Assembly (NCBI GenBank): GCA_003278255.1
Contig: QCFZ01000005.1
Location: 25,824-89,823, forward strand
DNA length: 64,000 nt
Source of the DNA: Prochlorococcus sp. AG-363-O15
Lineage (GTDB): Bacteria > Cyanobacteriota > Cyanobacteriia > PCC-6307 > Cyanobiaceae
Direction of reading: 5' to 3'
Within the stretch, counting starts at the first letter, position 1; each line of letters begins with the position of its first letter. The translations under genes were made by a program, and so were the position numbers. Shown here piece after piece: positions 8,882-18,268 of this stretch. The notes under the pieces are model-generated. The model saw nothing but the letters and a program-made list of their open reading frames with translations, searched no databases and was not told the DNA's origin.

Positions 8882-9775
8882 TTAAAGGTTGAGTGTTGAT
8901 TTTGCTGCCTTTCGCATTGCTTCAATAGGAATATCATCTTGATTGCTCCATAATCTTAGAGATGCGGCTCCTTGCTGCACAAGCATTTCTAAGCCATCTA
9001 TTAATTCGCAACCCAGATATTCACCATATTTCAGCCATGCAGTAGGTCTTGGAGTGTAAATCAGGTCGTATAAAATAGTTTTAGATTCTAGGTGCTCCCA
9101 TATTTTATTCCCTAAGGGCATGGAATTTATTTCTGAATTGCCTGTAATCTTTCCTTTCATGCCAATGGGAGTTGTATTAACAATTAGATCAGCATTTTGG
9201 ATATATTTGTTTAAATGTTGATCTTCATGAAGTATTCCTTGCAGTCTTGTTGAGGAATAATCTTTACTTTTTAAGTCTACTAAAAACTTATTTAATGATG
9301 TGATTTTACGACTGATTATTGTGATCTGACCAAGTTTTAATTCTTGTAACCCAGCGACAACGGCTCGAGCGCTCCCTCCTGAGCCAATAACTAGTGCTGT
9401 CTTTTGATCCCATTCTTTTCCTTTTAAAGGAGTAGTAAATCCTGTGATATCAGTATTTGTCCCATTCCAACCACCTGCTTCATTGGGTGTAAGAGTATTT
9501 GTGGCTTGTAATCTTTTAGATATAGGACTTAGAGATGAACAAAATTTAGCAACATTTTCTTTATGAGGAATTGTTATATTTAGTCCTTTAAAGTTTAGAG
9601 TTCTAAGACTTTTTAAAACTATTTCCAGATCTTCTTTAGGACAAGGTAAGGCTACGTAGCACCAATCAAGATCTAGCTCTGCGATCGCAGCATTTTGCAT
9701 TGCTGGTGAAAGAGAATGGCTGACTGGCTCTCCAAGCAAACCAATTAAGGTTGTTTCACCGCTAATCTTCAACAT
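8882..9775 (-). CDS. aroE: Shikimate dehydrogenase
   Basis: LLGEPVSHSLSPAMQNAA, GLNITIPHKENV, GSGGSARAVVAGL, DLIYTPRPTAWL motifs; start placed at internal MLKISGET. Confidence 0.95.
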   Translation of the reverse strand: MLKISGETTLIGLLGEPVSHSLSPAMQNAAIAELDLDWCYVALPCPKEDLEIVLKSLRTLNFKGLNITIPHKENVAKFCSSLSPISKRLQATNTLTPNEAGGWNGTNTDITGFTTPLKGKEWDQKTALVIGSGGSARAVVAGLQELKLGQITIISRKITSLNKFLVDLKSKDYSSTRLQGILHEDQHLNKYIQNADLIVNTTPIGMKGKITGNSEINSMPLGNKIWEHLESKTILYDLIYTPRPTAWLKYGEYLGCELIDGLEMLVQQGAASLRLWSNQDDIPIEAMRKAAKSTLNL

Positions 9776-9816
9776 GTTTGATCCTTTCCGAAAACTCATT
9801 GCTTAGCTACCTGTTC

Positions 9817-9896
9817 GGGAACCACACCTCGCCTCTATGAGGAGTAAATGCCGAGGATGCCTCTATCAATGACCAATTTTTAAGAGGTGGGTTCCC
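9817..9896 (+). promoter_or_regulatory. dnaK 5'-UTR hairpin enclosing the ribosome-binding region (candidate RNA thermometer)
   Basis: GGGAACC-A-CACCTC (9817-9830) pairs with GAGGTG-GGTTCCC (9884-9896): 13 bp with one bulged A, ending 1 nt before the ATG at 9897. Confidence 0.5.
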
Positions 9897-11798
9897 ATGG
9901 GCAAGGTTGTAGGAATTGACCTTGGCACTACAAACAGTTGTGTGGCTGTTATGGAGGGTGGCAAGCCCACTGTAATTGCCAATGCCGAAGGTTTTAGAAC
10001 AACTCCCTCTGTAGTGGCATACACCAAAAATCAGGATCAGTTGGTTGGGCAGATTGCTAAACGACAAGCAGTCATGAATCCTGAAAATACTTTTTATTCC
10101 GCAAAGCGTTTTGTCGGACGAAGAGTTGATGAAGTAAATGAAGAATCAAAAGAAGTTAGCTATGGAGTTGAAAAATCAGGTTCCAATGTGAAACTAAAAT
10201 GTCCGATTCTTGATAAGCAATTTTCTCCAGAAGAAGTTAGCGCACAAGTTTTGCGTAAATTATCTGATGATGCAGGTAAATATTTAGGCGAAAATATTAC
10301 ACAAGCAGTTATTACTGTACCTGCTTATTTTAATGATTCTCAAAGACAAGCAACAAAAGATGCTGGCAAGATTGCTGGACTTGAGGTCCTTCGAATTATT
10401 AATGAGCCTACAGCTGCTGCACTTGCTTATGGTTTGGATAAAAAAAGTAATGAGCGAATTTTGGTATTTGACTTAGGAGGAGGCACTTTTGATGTTTCGG
10501 TGTTGGAAGTAGGTGATGGGGTTTTTGAAGTTCTTTCAACTTCTGGAGATACTCATTTAGGTGGGGATGATTTTGATAAAGTTATTGTTGATCATTTGGC
10601 CTCATCTTTTAAAAGTAATGAAGGTATTGATCTTAGGCAAGATAAACAAGCTCTTCAGCGTTTAACTGAAGCAGCAGAAAAAGCCAAGATTGAATTATCA
10701 AATGCTACGCAAAGCGAGATTAATCTTCCTTTTATTACTGCTACACCTGAAGGACCTAAACATCTTGATTTGACTTTGACTAGGGCTACATTTGAGGAAT
10801 TAGCGTCTAGTCTTATTGATCGTTGCAGAGTTCCTGTAGAGCAGGCTCTGAAAGATGCAAAACTGTCTTCAGGTGAGTTAGATGAAATCGTGATGGTAGG
10901 AGGCTCCACTAGGATGCCTGCTGTTCAGGAGTTGGTTAAAAGGGTTACTGGTAAGGATCCTAATCAAACAGTTAATCCAGATGAAGTTGTTGCAGTCGGA
11001 GCTGCCATTCAAGGTGGAGTTTTAGCTGGTGAAGTTAAAGATATTTTGTTATTAGATGTCACGCCACTTTCTTTGGGTGTCGAAACTCTTGGTGGAGTTA
11101 TGACAAAAATGATTCCTAGAAATACTACCGTTCCAACTAAGAAATCAGAAACTTATTCAACTGCAGTAGATGGACAAACAAATGTAGAAATTCATGTTCT
11201 TCAAGGAGAACGAGAAATGGCTTCTGATAACAAAAGTCTTGGAACTTTTAGATTAGATGGGATTCCCCCTGCCCCTAGAGGTGTTCCTCAGATAGAAGTT
11301 ACTTTTGATATTGATGCTAATGGCATTCTTAGTGTTAATGCTAAAGATAAAGGTAGTGGTAAAGAACAGAGTATTTCAATAACTGGCGCTTCTACTTTGT
11401 CTGATAATGAGGTAGATAAGATGGTTCAAGATGCTGAAAAAAATGCTTCTGTTGATAAAGAAAAACGTGAACGTATAGATGTTAAAAATCAGGCAGAAAC
11501 TCTCGTTTATCAAACTGAAAAGCAGTTAGGTGAGTTGGGAGATAAAGTTGATTCTGATGCAAAAGCTAAGGTTGAGGAAAAGAGAGTTAAACTTAAAGAA
11601 GCTACTGAGAAGGATGATTTTGAAACAATGAAATCTCTATTAGAAGAGTTGCAACAAGAACTATATACATTAGGAGCATCTGTTTATCAACAAGCAGGAG
11701 CTGCAAATCCTTCTCCTCCAAACGATGGACCTGATTCTGGGGCTACAAATACTGATGGAGATGATGTTATCGATGCTGAGTTTACCGAATCCAAATGA
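9897..11798 (+). CDS. dnaK: Molecular chaperone DnaK (Hsp70)
   Basis: [39 protein letters not shown], acidic C-terminus [14 protein letters not shown]. Confidence 0.98.
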   Translation: MGKVVGIDLGTTNSCVAVMEGGKPTVIANAEGFRTTPSVVAYTKNQDQLVGQIAKRQAVMNPENTFYSAKRFVGRRVDEVNEESKEVSYGVEKSGSNVKLKCPILDKQFSPEEVSAQVLRKLSDDAGKYLGENITQAVITVPAYFNDSQRQATKDAGKIAGLEVLRIINEPTAAALAYGLDKKSNERILVFDLGGGTFDVSVLEVGDGVFEVLSTSGDTHLGGDDFDKVIVDHLASSFKSNEGIDLRQDKQALQRLTEAAEKAKIELSNATQSEINLPFITATPEGPKHLDLTLTRATFEELASSLIDRCRVPVEQALKDAKLSSGELDEIVMVGGSTRMPAVQELVKRVTGKDPNQTVNPDEVVAVGAAIQGGVLAGEVKDILLLDVTPLSLGVETLGGVMTKMIPRNTTVPTKKSETYSTAVDGQTNVEIHVLQGEREMASDNKSLGTFRLDGIPPAPRGVPQIEVTFDIDANGILSVNAKDKGSGKEQSISITGASTLSDNEVDKMVQDAEKNASVDKEKRERIDVKNQAETLVYQTEKQLGELGDKVDSDAKAKVEEKRVKLKEATEKDDFETMKSLLEELQQELYTLGASVYQQAGAANPSPPNDGPDSGATNTDGDDVIDAEFTESK

Positions 11799-11802
11799 TT
11801 AA

Positions 11803-12888
11803 CTAGGGTTTAATCTTGTTCCAATTATTGATTTGGATTCCTATCCATTCTGCACAAGCAGGCGCTAGTAAAATCCCATTCCTATAATGCCCTGTAGAAA
11901 TTATTAGACCGTTTTCTAGTGTCTCTAGCAGAGGCGAAAAATTATTTACAGGTCTAGCACGTATTCCATACCATTTTTGGATAATTGAAGCATTTTGGAT
12001 CCAACTTGGAGCTATACCATTTAGGTTCTGCATTGTTTTTAAGGCTTCTTTATTAGGATCAAATCCAGGTTCTAAAGTGGCTCCGACTAACATGCTATTT
12101 GTTCCATTAGGAACAATATTTATCCCTTCAATTGAAAGTACAGCTGGCCATGTTGACCAATTTTTTGGAGTGCCATGGCTTAATTCTAATTCTAATACCT
12201 GACCAATTACAGGGCACATAGATCGGGTATAACCAAGACTTTCTAATAAATACTCGCTATTTAAGGCTGAACAAATAATGACTGTGTCATGAATAGATGT
12301 TGTTCCATTTTCTAGACTCAGCAACCATGATTGTTTGTTGGGCGTAAATGAATTTCTTTTAATGTTAATAACTCGTTCACTAATTTTTTTTACTTGCTTT
12401 TTTTCTAGTGACTTAAGAATACAACTTTGTAGATTAATCGGGTCTAATTTACCATCTTTATACGATATTAATCCTCCATAGTTAATTTTTGGCCAACCCT
12501 CAATATATGAATTGGCTGATTCTTGTGATAAAAATTCTAACCCTAGATCTTTCCGTTTCAGGCTTAATGATTTCATGAATATAGCTTCTTGTTCAGATGA
12601 AGCTAGTTGAATTAGTGGAGTTTTTATTCTTAGAGGATATTCTTGATGATTAAGAATTTTGATCCAGTCTGGCCATAATTCCATGCTGCGTTTTCTTAAT
12701 CTCCAACCTCTTCCACTTGATTTTCTATAGGCATATCCCATCAATATCCCTAGTGATGCGTATGTACCAGTCAGAAGGCCTGACTTGGTTATTGGTTTGC
12801 TTATTGCAGGGTCGATAAGGATTACTTCATATCCCAAGTTTGCTAGGTGCCATGCTGTGCTGCTTCCAACAGCACCAGCACCGATCAC
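11803..12888 (-). CDS. FAD-dependent oxidoreductase, DAO/glycine oxidase family
   Basis: Rossmann start MIGAGAVGSSTAWHLANLGYEVILID; C-terminal STGHYRNGILLAPACAEWI. Confidence 0.85.
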   Translation of the reverse strand: MIGAGAVGSSTAWHLANLGYEVILIDPAISKPITKSGLLTGTYASLGILMGYAYRKSSGRGWRLRKRSMELWPDWIKILNHQEYPLRIKTPLIQLASSEQEAIFMKSLSLKRKDLGLEFLSQESANSYIEGWPKINYGGLISYKDGKLDPINLQSCILKSLEKKQVKKISERVINIKRNSFTPNKQSWLLSLENGTTSIHDTVIICSALNSEYLLESLGYTRSMCPVIGQVLELELSHGTPKNWSTWPAVLSIEGINIVPNGTNSMLVGATLEPGFDPNKEALKTMQNLNGIAPSWIQNASIIQKWYGIRARPVNNFSPLLETLENGLIISTGHYRNGILLAPACAEWIGIQINNWNKIKP

Positions 12889-13023
12889 GGCAACACTGTG
12901 TTCTAATGCAGCGCTTTTAATTTTTGAACTTGATTTGATTATGTTCAGGATCGCAATTAATTGCTTAATCTGATTGGCATAGATACTTTTGCAAGAGAAA
13001 ATAGGTTTTTGTTGTGGAGTTGC

Positions 13024-13878
13024 TTGAATTCCATCACTGTGATTTTGCAGCTGATTTGTCCTGATCGTCCAGGATTGGTGAGCGAGTTAGCTGGGTGGGT
13101 AGCCAATAACGGTGGAAATATTCGTCATGCTGATCACCATACTGATGCGGGGGCCGGTCTTTTTCTTAGTCGAATTGAATGGGAACTAGAGGGTTTTGCA
13201 TTATCTAAGGAATTAATTGCTCCTGAAGTGCATGCTTTAGCTAATCGTTTAGATGGTAAAGCCCAGTTGAATTTTTCAAATGAGATAACACGTGTGGCAA
13301 TTTTGGCCAGTAAGCAAAGTCATTGTCTTTTAGATCTTTTGTGGCGTTCAAGTAGTGGAGAATTACCTATGCATGTTCCTTTAGTAATTGCTAATCATTT
13401 GGATTTGGAACCATTATGTCGAGATTTTGGAGTTGAGTTTATGTATATTCCTATAACTCAGAGAAATAAATTAAGAGCTGAGGAAAAAATTTTGGATATG
13501 TTTTCTAAATATAAGATTGAATTAGCTATTTTGGCAAAATATATGCAAATACTCAGCCCTAAATTCTTGAAGGAATTTTCAGAAGTAATCAATATTCATC
13601 ATTCTTTTTTACCTGCTTTTAAAGGAGCGCAGCCTTACCATAGAGCCTGGGATCGTGGCGTGAAGTTGATTGGTGCAACAGCTCATTATGTTACTGAAGA
13701 TCTTGATGATGGTCCGATAATTGAACAAACTATTGCTAATGTTAGCCATCGTGATGAAGTAGATGATTTGATTCGAAAAGGACGTGATATTGAGCGCATC
13801 GCTCTTGCTAGAGCTTTGAGATTTCATCTCAGAAGACAAGTAATGGTCTATCAGGGAAGAACTGCTATTTTTGCATGA
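13024..13878 (+). CDS. purU: Formyltetrahydrofolate deformylase (likely non-ATG start)
   Basis: ACT-like ICPDRPGLVSELAGWV plus formyltransferase HHSFLPAFKGAQPYHRAWDRGVKLIGATAHYVTEDLDDGPIIEQ. Confidence 0.93.
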   Translation: MNSITVILQLICPDRPGLVSELAGWVANNGGNIRHADHHTDAGAGLFLSRIEWELEGFALSKELIAPEVHALANRLDGKAQLNFSNEITRVAILASKQSHCLLDLLWRSSSGELPMHVPLVIANHLDLEPLCRDFGVEFMYIPITQRNKLRAEEKILDMFSKYKIELAILAKYMQILSPKFLKEFSEVINIHHSFLPAFKGAQPYHRAWDRGVKLIGATAHYVTEDLDDGPIIEQTIANVSHRDEVDDLIRKGRDIERIALARALRFHLRRQVMVYQGRTAIFA

Positions 13879-15185
13879 ATTTGATTACACAAATTATAAA
13901 AACTAAACTCTTACAAAAAACTTCTCTTGGATCTGTTTGCTTTAATGCTGGCATCTTTTTATTGCCTTCTAGTGCATTTTTGTCAGGTTTATTCTTATTG
14001 ATAGCTTTAATCTTTGGGAGTAGTTTTGATAGGAAATTGTCTTATTGGAAGGATGCTTGGAATTATCCATTCTTAATTATTTCTGTCTTCATGATCATTA
14101 GTGCAATAGGAGCTTATTCAGGTTGGTTGGCATGGATTGGTCTTGCAAATTGGTTGCCTTTGTTTTGGGGTTTTTGGGGTTTTCAACCTTATTTATTTAC
14201 TGCTCATGCTAGAACACGTTGTGCATTTTTGTTGGTTACAGGTACTTTGCCAGTTGTAATAACTGGTTTGGGACAAATTTGGTTTGGATGGCAAGGACCG
14301 TGGGAATTATTCAATGGATTGATTGTTTGGTTTGTTTCTCCCGGAGGTAATCCTATCGGACGTCTTTCCGGTCTATTTGATTATGCAAATATTGCCGGTT
14401 CCTGGTTAGCAATTATTTGGCCATTTTGTTTGGCTGCTTTATTGCAGCCTTTTTCTAATATTCGTAAGAGAATATTCTTTTTTGTTTTTTCTATCGGGAT
14501 AGTGACTTCGTTAGTGCTAACTCAATCGCGAAATGCTTGGGGTGGTTTAGTGATATCTATTCCTTTTGTATTAGGACCTGCAAGTTGGTTTTGGCTTTTG
14601 CCAATTTTGGTATTAACTCTTTTCCCTATTTTGTTTGCTGTATTTCCTTTATTTGGAAGTGAAATTCAACAACTAGCAAGAAAAATAGTACCAGATGATA
14701 TATGGATACGTTTAAGTGATTTAAAATATATGGAAAATAGGACTTTGTCTGCTACTCGTATTGGTCAATGGGGAGTTGCTCTGCAGCTTATCTTAGAAAG
14801 TCCTTGGTTAGGATGGGGAGCTGCAGCCTTTTCAGTAATTTATCCATTAAGAACAGGATTGTGGCATGGACATGCGCACAATTTGCCACTTGAAATGGCA
14901 GTAAGTCATGGTTTACCAGTGGCGATTCTTTTAGTTGTGACTGTTATTAGCCTGTTAATTATTACTTTGCGTAAAGGAGTTTTGGTAGCCTCTAGATCTA
15001 TTCAAAACAATCTAACCAATACAATGATTTTTGATAGGGCTTGGTGGTCTGCAAGTTTTGTAATGGTATTTTTACATGCATCAGATATTCCTTTATTTGA
15101 TAGTCGTTTAAATATTGTAGGTTGGATCTTATTGGCTGGTTTACGTTGCATTATTCTTCAACGTAATTCACTTTTTCAAAGTTGA
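13875..15185 (+). CDS. IctB / O-antigen ligase (Wzy_C) family membrane protein
   Basis: Multi-TM protein; FDYANIAGSWLAIIWPF, LTQSRNAWGGL, GWGAAAFSVIYPLRTGLWHGHAHNLPLEMAVSHGLP. Confidence 0.85.
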   Translation: MNLITQIIKTKLLQKTSLGSVCFNAGIFLLPSSAFLSGLFLLIALIFGSSFDRKLSYWKDAWNYPFLIISVFMIISAIGAYSGWLAWIGLANWLPLFWGFWGFQPYLFTAHARTRCAFLLVTGTLPVVITGLGQIWFGWQGPWELFNGLIVWFVSPGGNPIGRLSGLFDYANIAGSWLAIIWPFCLAALLQPFSNIRKRIFFFVFSIGIVTSLVLTQSRNAWGGLVISIPFVLGPASWFWLLPILVLTLFPILFAVFPLFGSEIQQLARKIVPDDIWIRLSDLKYMENRTLSATRIGQWGVALQLILESPWLGWGAAAFSVIYPLRTGLWHGHAHNLPLEMAVSHGLPVAILLVVTVISLLIITLRKGVLVASRSIQNNLTNTMIFDRAWWSASFVMVFLHASDIPLFDSRLNIVGWILLAGLRCIILQRNSLFQS

Positions 15186-16792
15186 TCAATAGCATCTTGC
15201 TGATGTTCTATCAGTTGATCTTTTGTTAATGGCCCATTTAGATGATTCCAAGGCAGGATTTTTTTATTTTCCCAATTGGCATTAACAATTTCTTCCCATG
15301 GAGGTAATTTTGGAAGTCCAGCAACACTATTTTCGGCTACTAAATTTTCATTTCTAGCTAATTTATAAGCATTTTTCCATCCCCCTAGGCTATTATGTGA
15401 TTCTTTCATTGTTGCTATTACCGGAGCTAATCGACGATCGCTTCTTGAAAATAAAGCTTGTATTACACTCCATCCAAAGCTTTCAGGACGAACATCTATT
15501 CCGTTTGATCTCAGTTTTTTTTCAAGTAACTTTATACGGTTTTTTGCTTCTGGACGTAATCCGTGCCATTGAAAGGGCGTATGTGCTTTTGGAACAAAAG
15601 TGCTTATTCCTAGAGTTAATCGAAATCCTGGAGTTGACTTTTTAAGCTTTAATAGTAAATCTATTGTTGCTTGAATATCTTCTTCTTGTTCTCCTGGAAG
15701 CCCTACCATCCCATATAATTTCATTGATTGTAATCCTCCCTCTTTTGCAGCTTTAGCAGCTACAAATATTTCTTCTTCCGAAAGCTTTTTATTGATAATT
15801 CGACGGATTCTTTCACTTCCACTTTCAATCGCAATTGTTAGTGATTTAGAGCCATGTCTACTTAACAAACTTGTCATCTTTGCATTGACTGTTGATGCCC
15901 TTACCGAACTTACACTCAGTCTTATATTGTCAAATCTAGATTGATTTAACCAATTTATCAGATCTGCAAATTGAGGATGTTGAGTTACTGATGCACCTAA
16001 AAGTCCTATTCGATTAGTGGCAGTTAGACCTTTTTCAATAGCTGGAATAAGACCTTCTTCAAGTGACGGAGTGCGGAAAGGCAATGTTAAATAGCTTGCC
16101 ATACAAAAACGACAAAGTTCAGGACAACTTCTTACTACTTCAACCATATGTATATTTGGCCAAGCAGCTTCTGGAGTTATTACTGTTGAGTGGCTTAATG
16201 AGTTTCCTCGCCAGGTTTGTTTAGAGATTGACTGAGGAATGTCTGAATGGATTGGATTTATATTTATTAAATCACCCTCTTTGGTGTAAATAGGTTTATA
16301 TAAGGATGGGATATAAATTCCTGGTATTTGCGCCAGTGCCTTAAATATTTCATATCGGCTTTGCTTCCGAGTGTCTTGAATAGTATCAATAAAACTTGGC
16401 AATAAATTTTCTCCGTCTCCTAATAAGATGACATCAAAGAAAGGGGCGAATGGTTCTGGATTTGCAGTTAAGACTGGTCCTCCACCAAAAACGATTGGAT
16501 CATTTTCTTTTCTATCATTACTCCAGATTGGTATTTTTTGTTTTTCTAATAGATTGAGCACAGTAGGTCCATCTAACTCCCAGCTAAGTGAGATACCAAA
16601 TAAATCACATTGGTGATGAGAAATCTCATTTTGGTCTGTGAATAATCTTTTTACATTAACGTCTCTTCTTTGTGAAAGAGTAGACCAAATAATTTGATAA
16701 CCTAGACTTGTAATTCCTATTGAGTATGTATTAGGAAATGCCAGCACTGTCTTTAAGGCTCCTGATTCAGGAACGGCTGGCTTAAATAACAA
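15176..16792 (-). CDS. B12-binding-domain radical SAM protein
   Basis: VVRSCPELCRFCMASYL radical SAM-type Cys cluster; FGGGPVLTANPEPFAPFFDVILLGDGE; IAIESGSERIRRIINK. Confidence 0.88.
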   Translation of the reverse strand: MLFKPAVPESGALKTVLAFPNTYSIGITSLGYQIIWSTLSQRRDVNVKRLFTDQNEISHHQCDLFGISLSWELDGPTVLNLLEKQKIPIWSNDRKENDPIVFGGGPVLTANPEPFAPFFDVILLGDGENLLPSFIDTIQDTRKQSRYEIFKALAQIPGIYIPSLYKPIYTKEGDLININPIHSDIPQSISKQTWRGNSLSHSTVITPEAAWPNIHMVEVVRSCPELCRFCMASYLTLPFRTPSLEEGLIPAIEKGLTATNRIGLLGASVTQHPQFADLINWLNQSRFDNIRLSVSSVRASTVNAKMTSLLSRHGSKSLTIAIESGSERIRRIINKKLSEEEIFVAAKAAKEGGLQSMKLYGMVGLPGEQEEDIQATIDLLLKLKKSTPGFRLTLGISTFVPKAHTPFQWHGLRPEAKNRIKLLEKKLRSNGIDVRPESFGWSVIQALFSRSDRRLAPVIATMKESHNSLGGWKNAYKLARNENLVAENSVAGLPKLPPWEEIVNANWENKKILPWNHLNGPLTKDQLIEHQQDAIDQL

Positions 16793-16844
16793 GATTTCTT
16801 TTTTCAGTTTAAAACATCCATCAGGTTTTTATGTTAGAGAAAAG

Positions 16845-18257
16845 TTATTTGTTGAGTTTAAAAAATCTATTAAATATCCATTGTCTTTTTATCTTTTCTC
16901 TCATTAGCTCTTCTTCATATATTTCCATCTCCATTTGACGTTCATATATAGATTCTGCATTGAATATTCTAGCGATAAGAAAACTTGTTATGCAACAAAT
17001 AAGCACTGGTTTAAGTATAAGGAGATCTTTGGTTAGCGCAAATGCAAGAAACATTGCGGTGATTGGTGTTCTTGAACAAGCAGCTACAAATCCGCCCATT
17101 CCTGCAAATATATAAGTACTGGGTACGTGTCCAGTGGTAATTTCTACCAAGATCCCGCCGGACAAACCTATAGCTGCACCTAAAGTCAGCATTGGGTAGA
17201 ACAGCCCACCAGGGGCACCAGCTCCAGCAGCTAATCCTGAACTAATAAATAATACAAGAAAGATTAATATTGCCATTCCAAAAGAAGCATTTTGATTGAC
17301 AAGTAGATTTTGTAGATCTTCTAAATGATGAAAATGTTTAGGTAGACAAGAATACATGCCGCCTAGCAATATTCCACAGACAACCATTCGCAGGGTTAAT
17401 CGATTGCCAAACCAAATCTTTCCTTGTTTTTGCATTATCAAGACATATTTACAATATAGTTCTGCGAGTAATCCAATAATTACTCCTAAGATAATTAAAT
17501 ATCCAAAATCAATTGGTAAAAAACTTACTGAAGTGGAATATGCTTTTTCTAATTGGAAACCTAAATTACTATCAAACCCTCCAGCTTTTGGATCAAACCC
17601 AAATGCTTGAAGTATGTCTGCCCAACTATCTGCCCAAAAAGTTGTAACTACCACAAGTAAAAGTACAACTGGTCTTGCTGAATTTAATAACTCTTCTATG
17701 GCATAAATAAATCCACCTATTGGGGCACTAAAAATTGCTGCTATGCCTGCTCCACCTCCAGCTGCAACAATTACACGTCTAAAGGTCACAGGTGCCTTTA
17801 ACCATTGAGCCATTTGCCAAGCCACTGATCCTCCCATTTGCACTGATGGTCCTTCTGGACCCAATGGAAAACCACTGCCAATTGCGATAATCCCAGCAAT
17901 TAGTTTGATTAATCCAACTCTTAGACCCATTGGCACTGCTCGGTGACGTAAAAAAGCCATGATGTGCGTGACGCCAGAGCCACTAGCACTAGGAGCTATT
18001 CGGGTAATTAATGTTGCCGAAATATATCCACCGATTCCACCTAGAATTGGCAAAACTAACCAGGCAGGAAATTGATTTAGTAAATTAAATTTCCAATCAT
18101 CAAGCTTATGAATACCTGCTTTAAACAAAACACCGGTAATTGCAGCACCAAAACCAGTAAGTATTAAAGCAACAACCACTTTGTACCATTTTTGTTCAAT
18201 AATTTTTCTAATAGTTTTCTTTGAATGACCTTTACTTTCGGTTGACGAGTGATTCAT
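16845..18257 (-). CDS. ClC-family chloride channel/antiporter
   Basis: IGSGFPLGPEGPSVQMGG, AAGGGAGIAAIFSAPIGGFIYAIEEL, AGAGAPGGLFYPMLTLGAAIG. Confidence 0.95.
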   Translation of the reverse strand: MNHSSTESKGHSKKTIRKIIEQKWYKVVVALILTGFGAAITGVLFKAGIHKLDDWKFNLLNQFPAWLVLPILGGIGGYISATLITRIAPSASGSGVTHIMAFLRHRAVPMGLRVGLIKLIAGIIAIGSGFPLGPEGPSVQMGGSVAWQMAQWLKAPVTFRRVIVAAGGGAGIAAIFSAPIGGFIYAIEELLNSARPVVLLLVVVTTFWADSWADILQAFGFDPKAGGFDSNLGFQLEKAYSTSVSFLPIDFGYLIILGVIIGLLAELYCKYVLIMQKQGKIWFGNRLTLRMVVCGILLGGMYSCLPKHFHHLEDLQNLLVNQNASFGMAILIFLVLFISSGLAAGAGAPGGLFYPMLTLGAAIGLSGGILVEITTGHVPSTYIFAGMGGFVAACSRTPITAMFLAFALTKDLLILKPVLICCITSFLIARIFNAESIYERQMEMEIYEEELMREKIKRQWIFNRFFKLNK

Positions 18258-18268
18258 GATGTTATTTA

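Noticed and set aside
9807-10067. 86-aa minus-strand ORF overlapping the dnaK start
   Set aside because: Overlaps the conserved dnaK N-terminus; shadow ORF.
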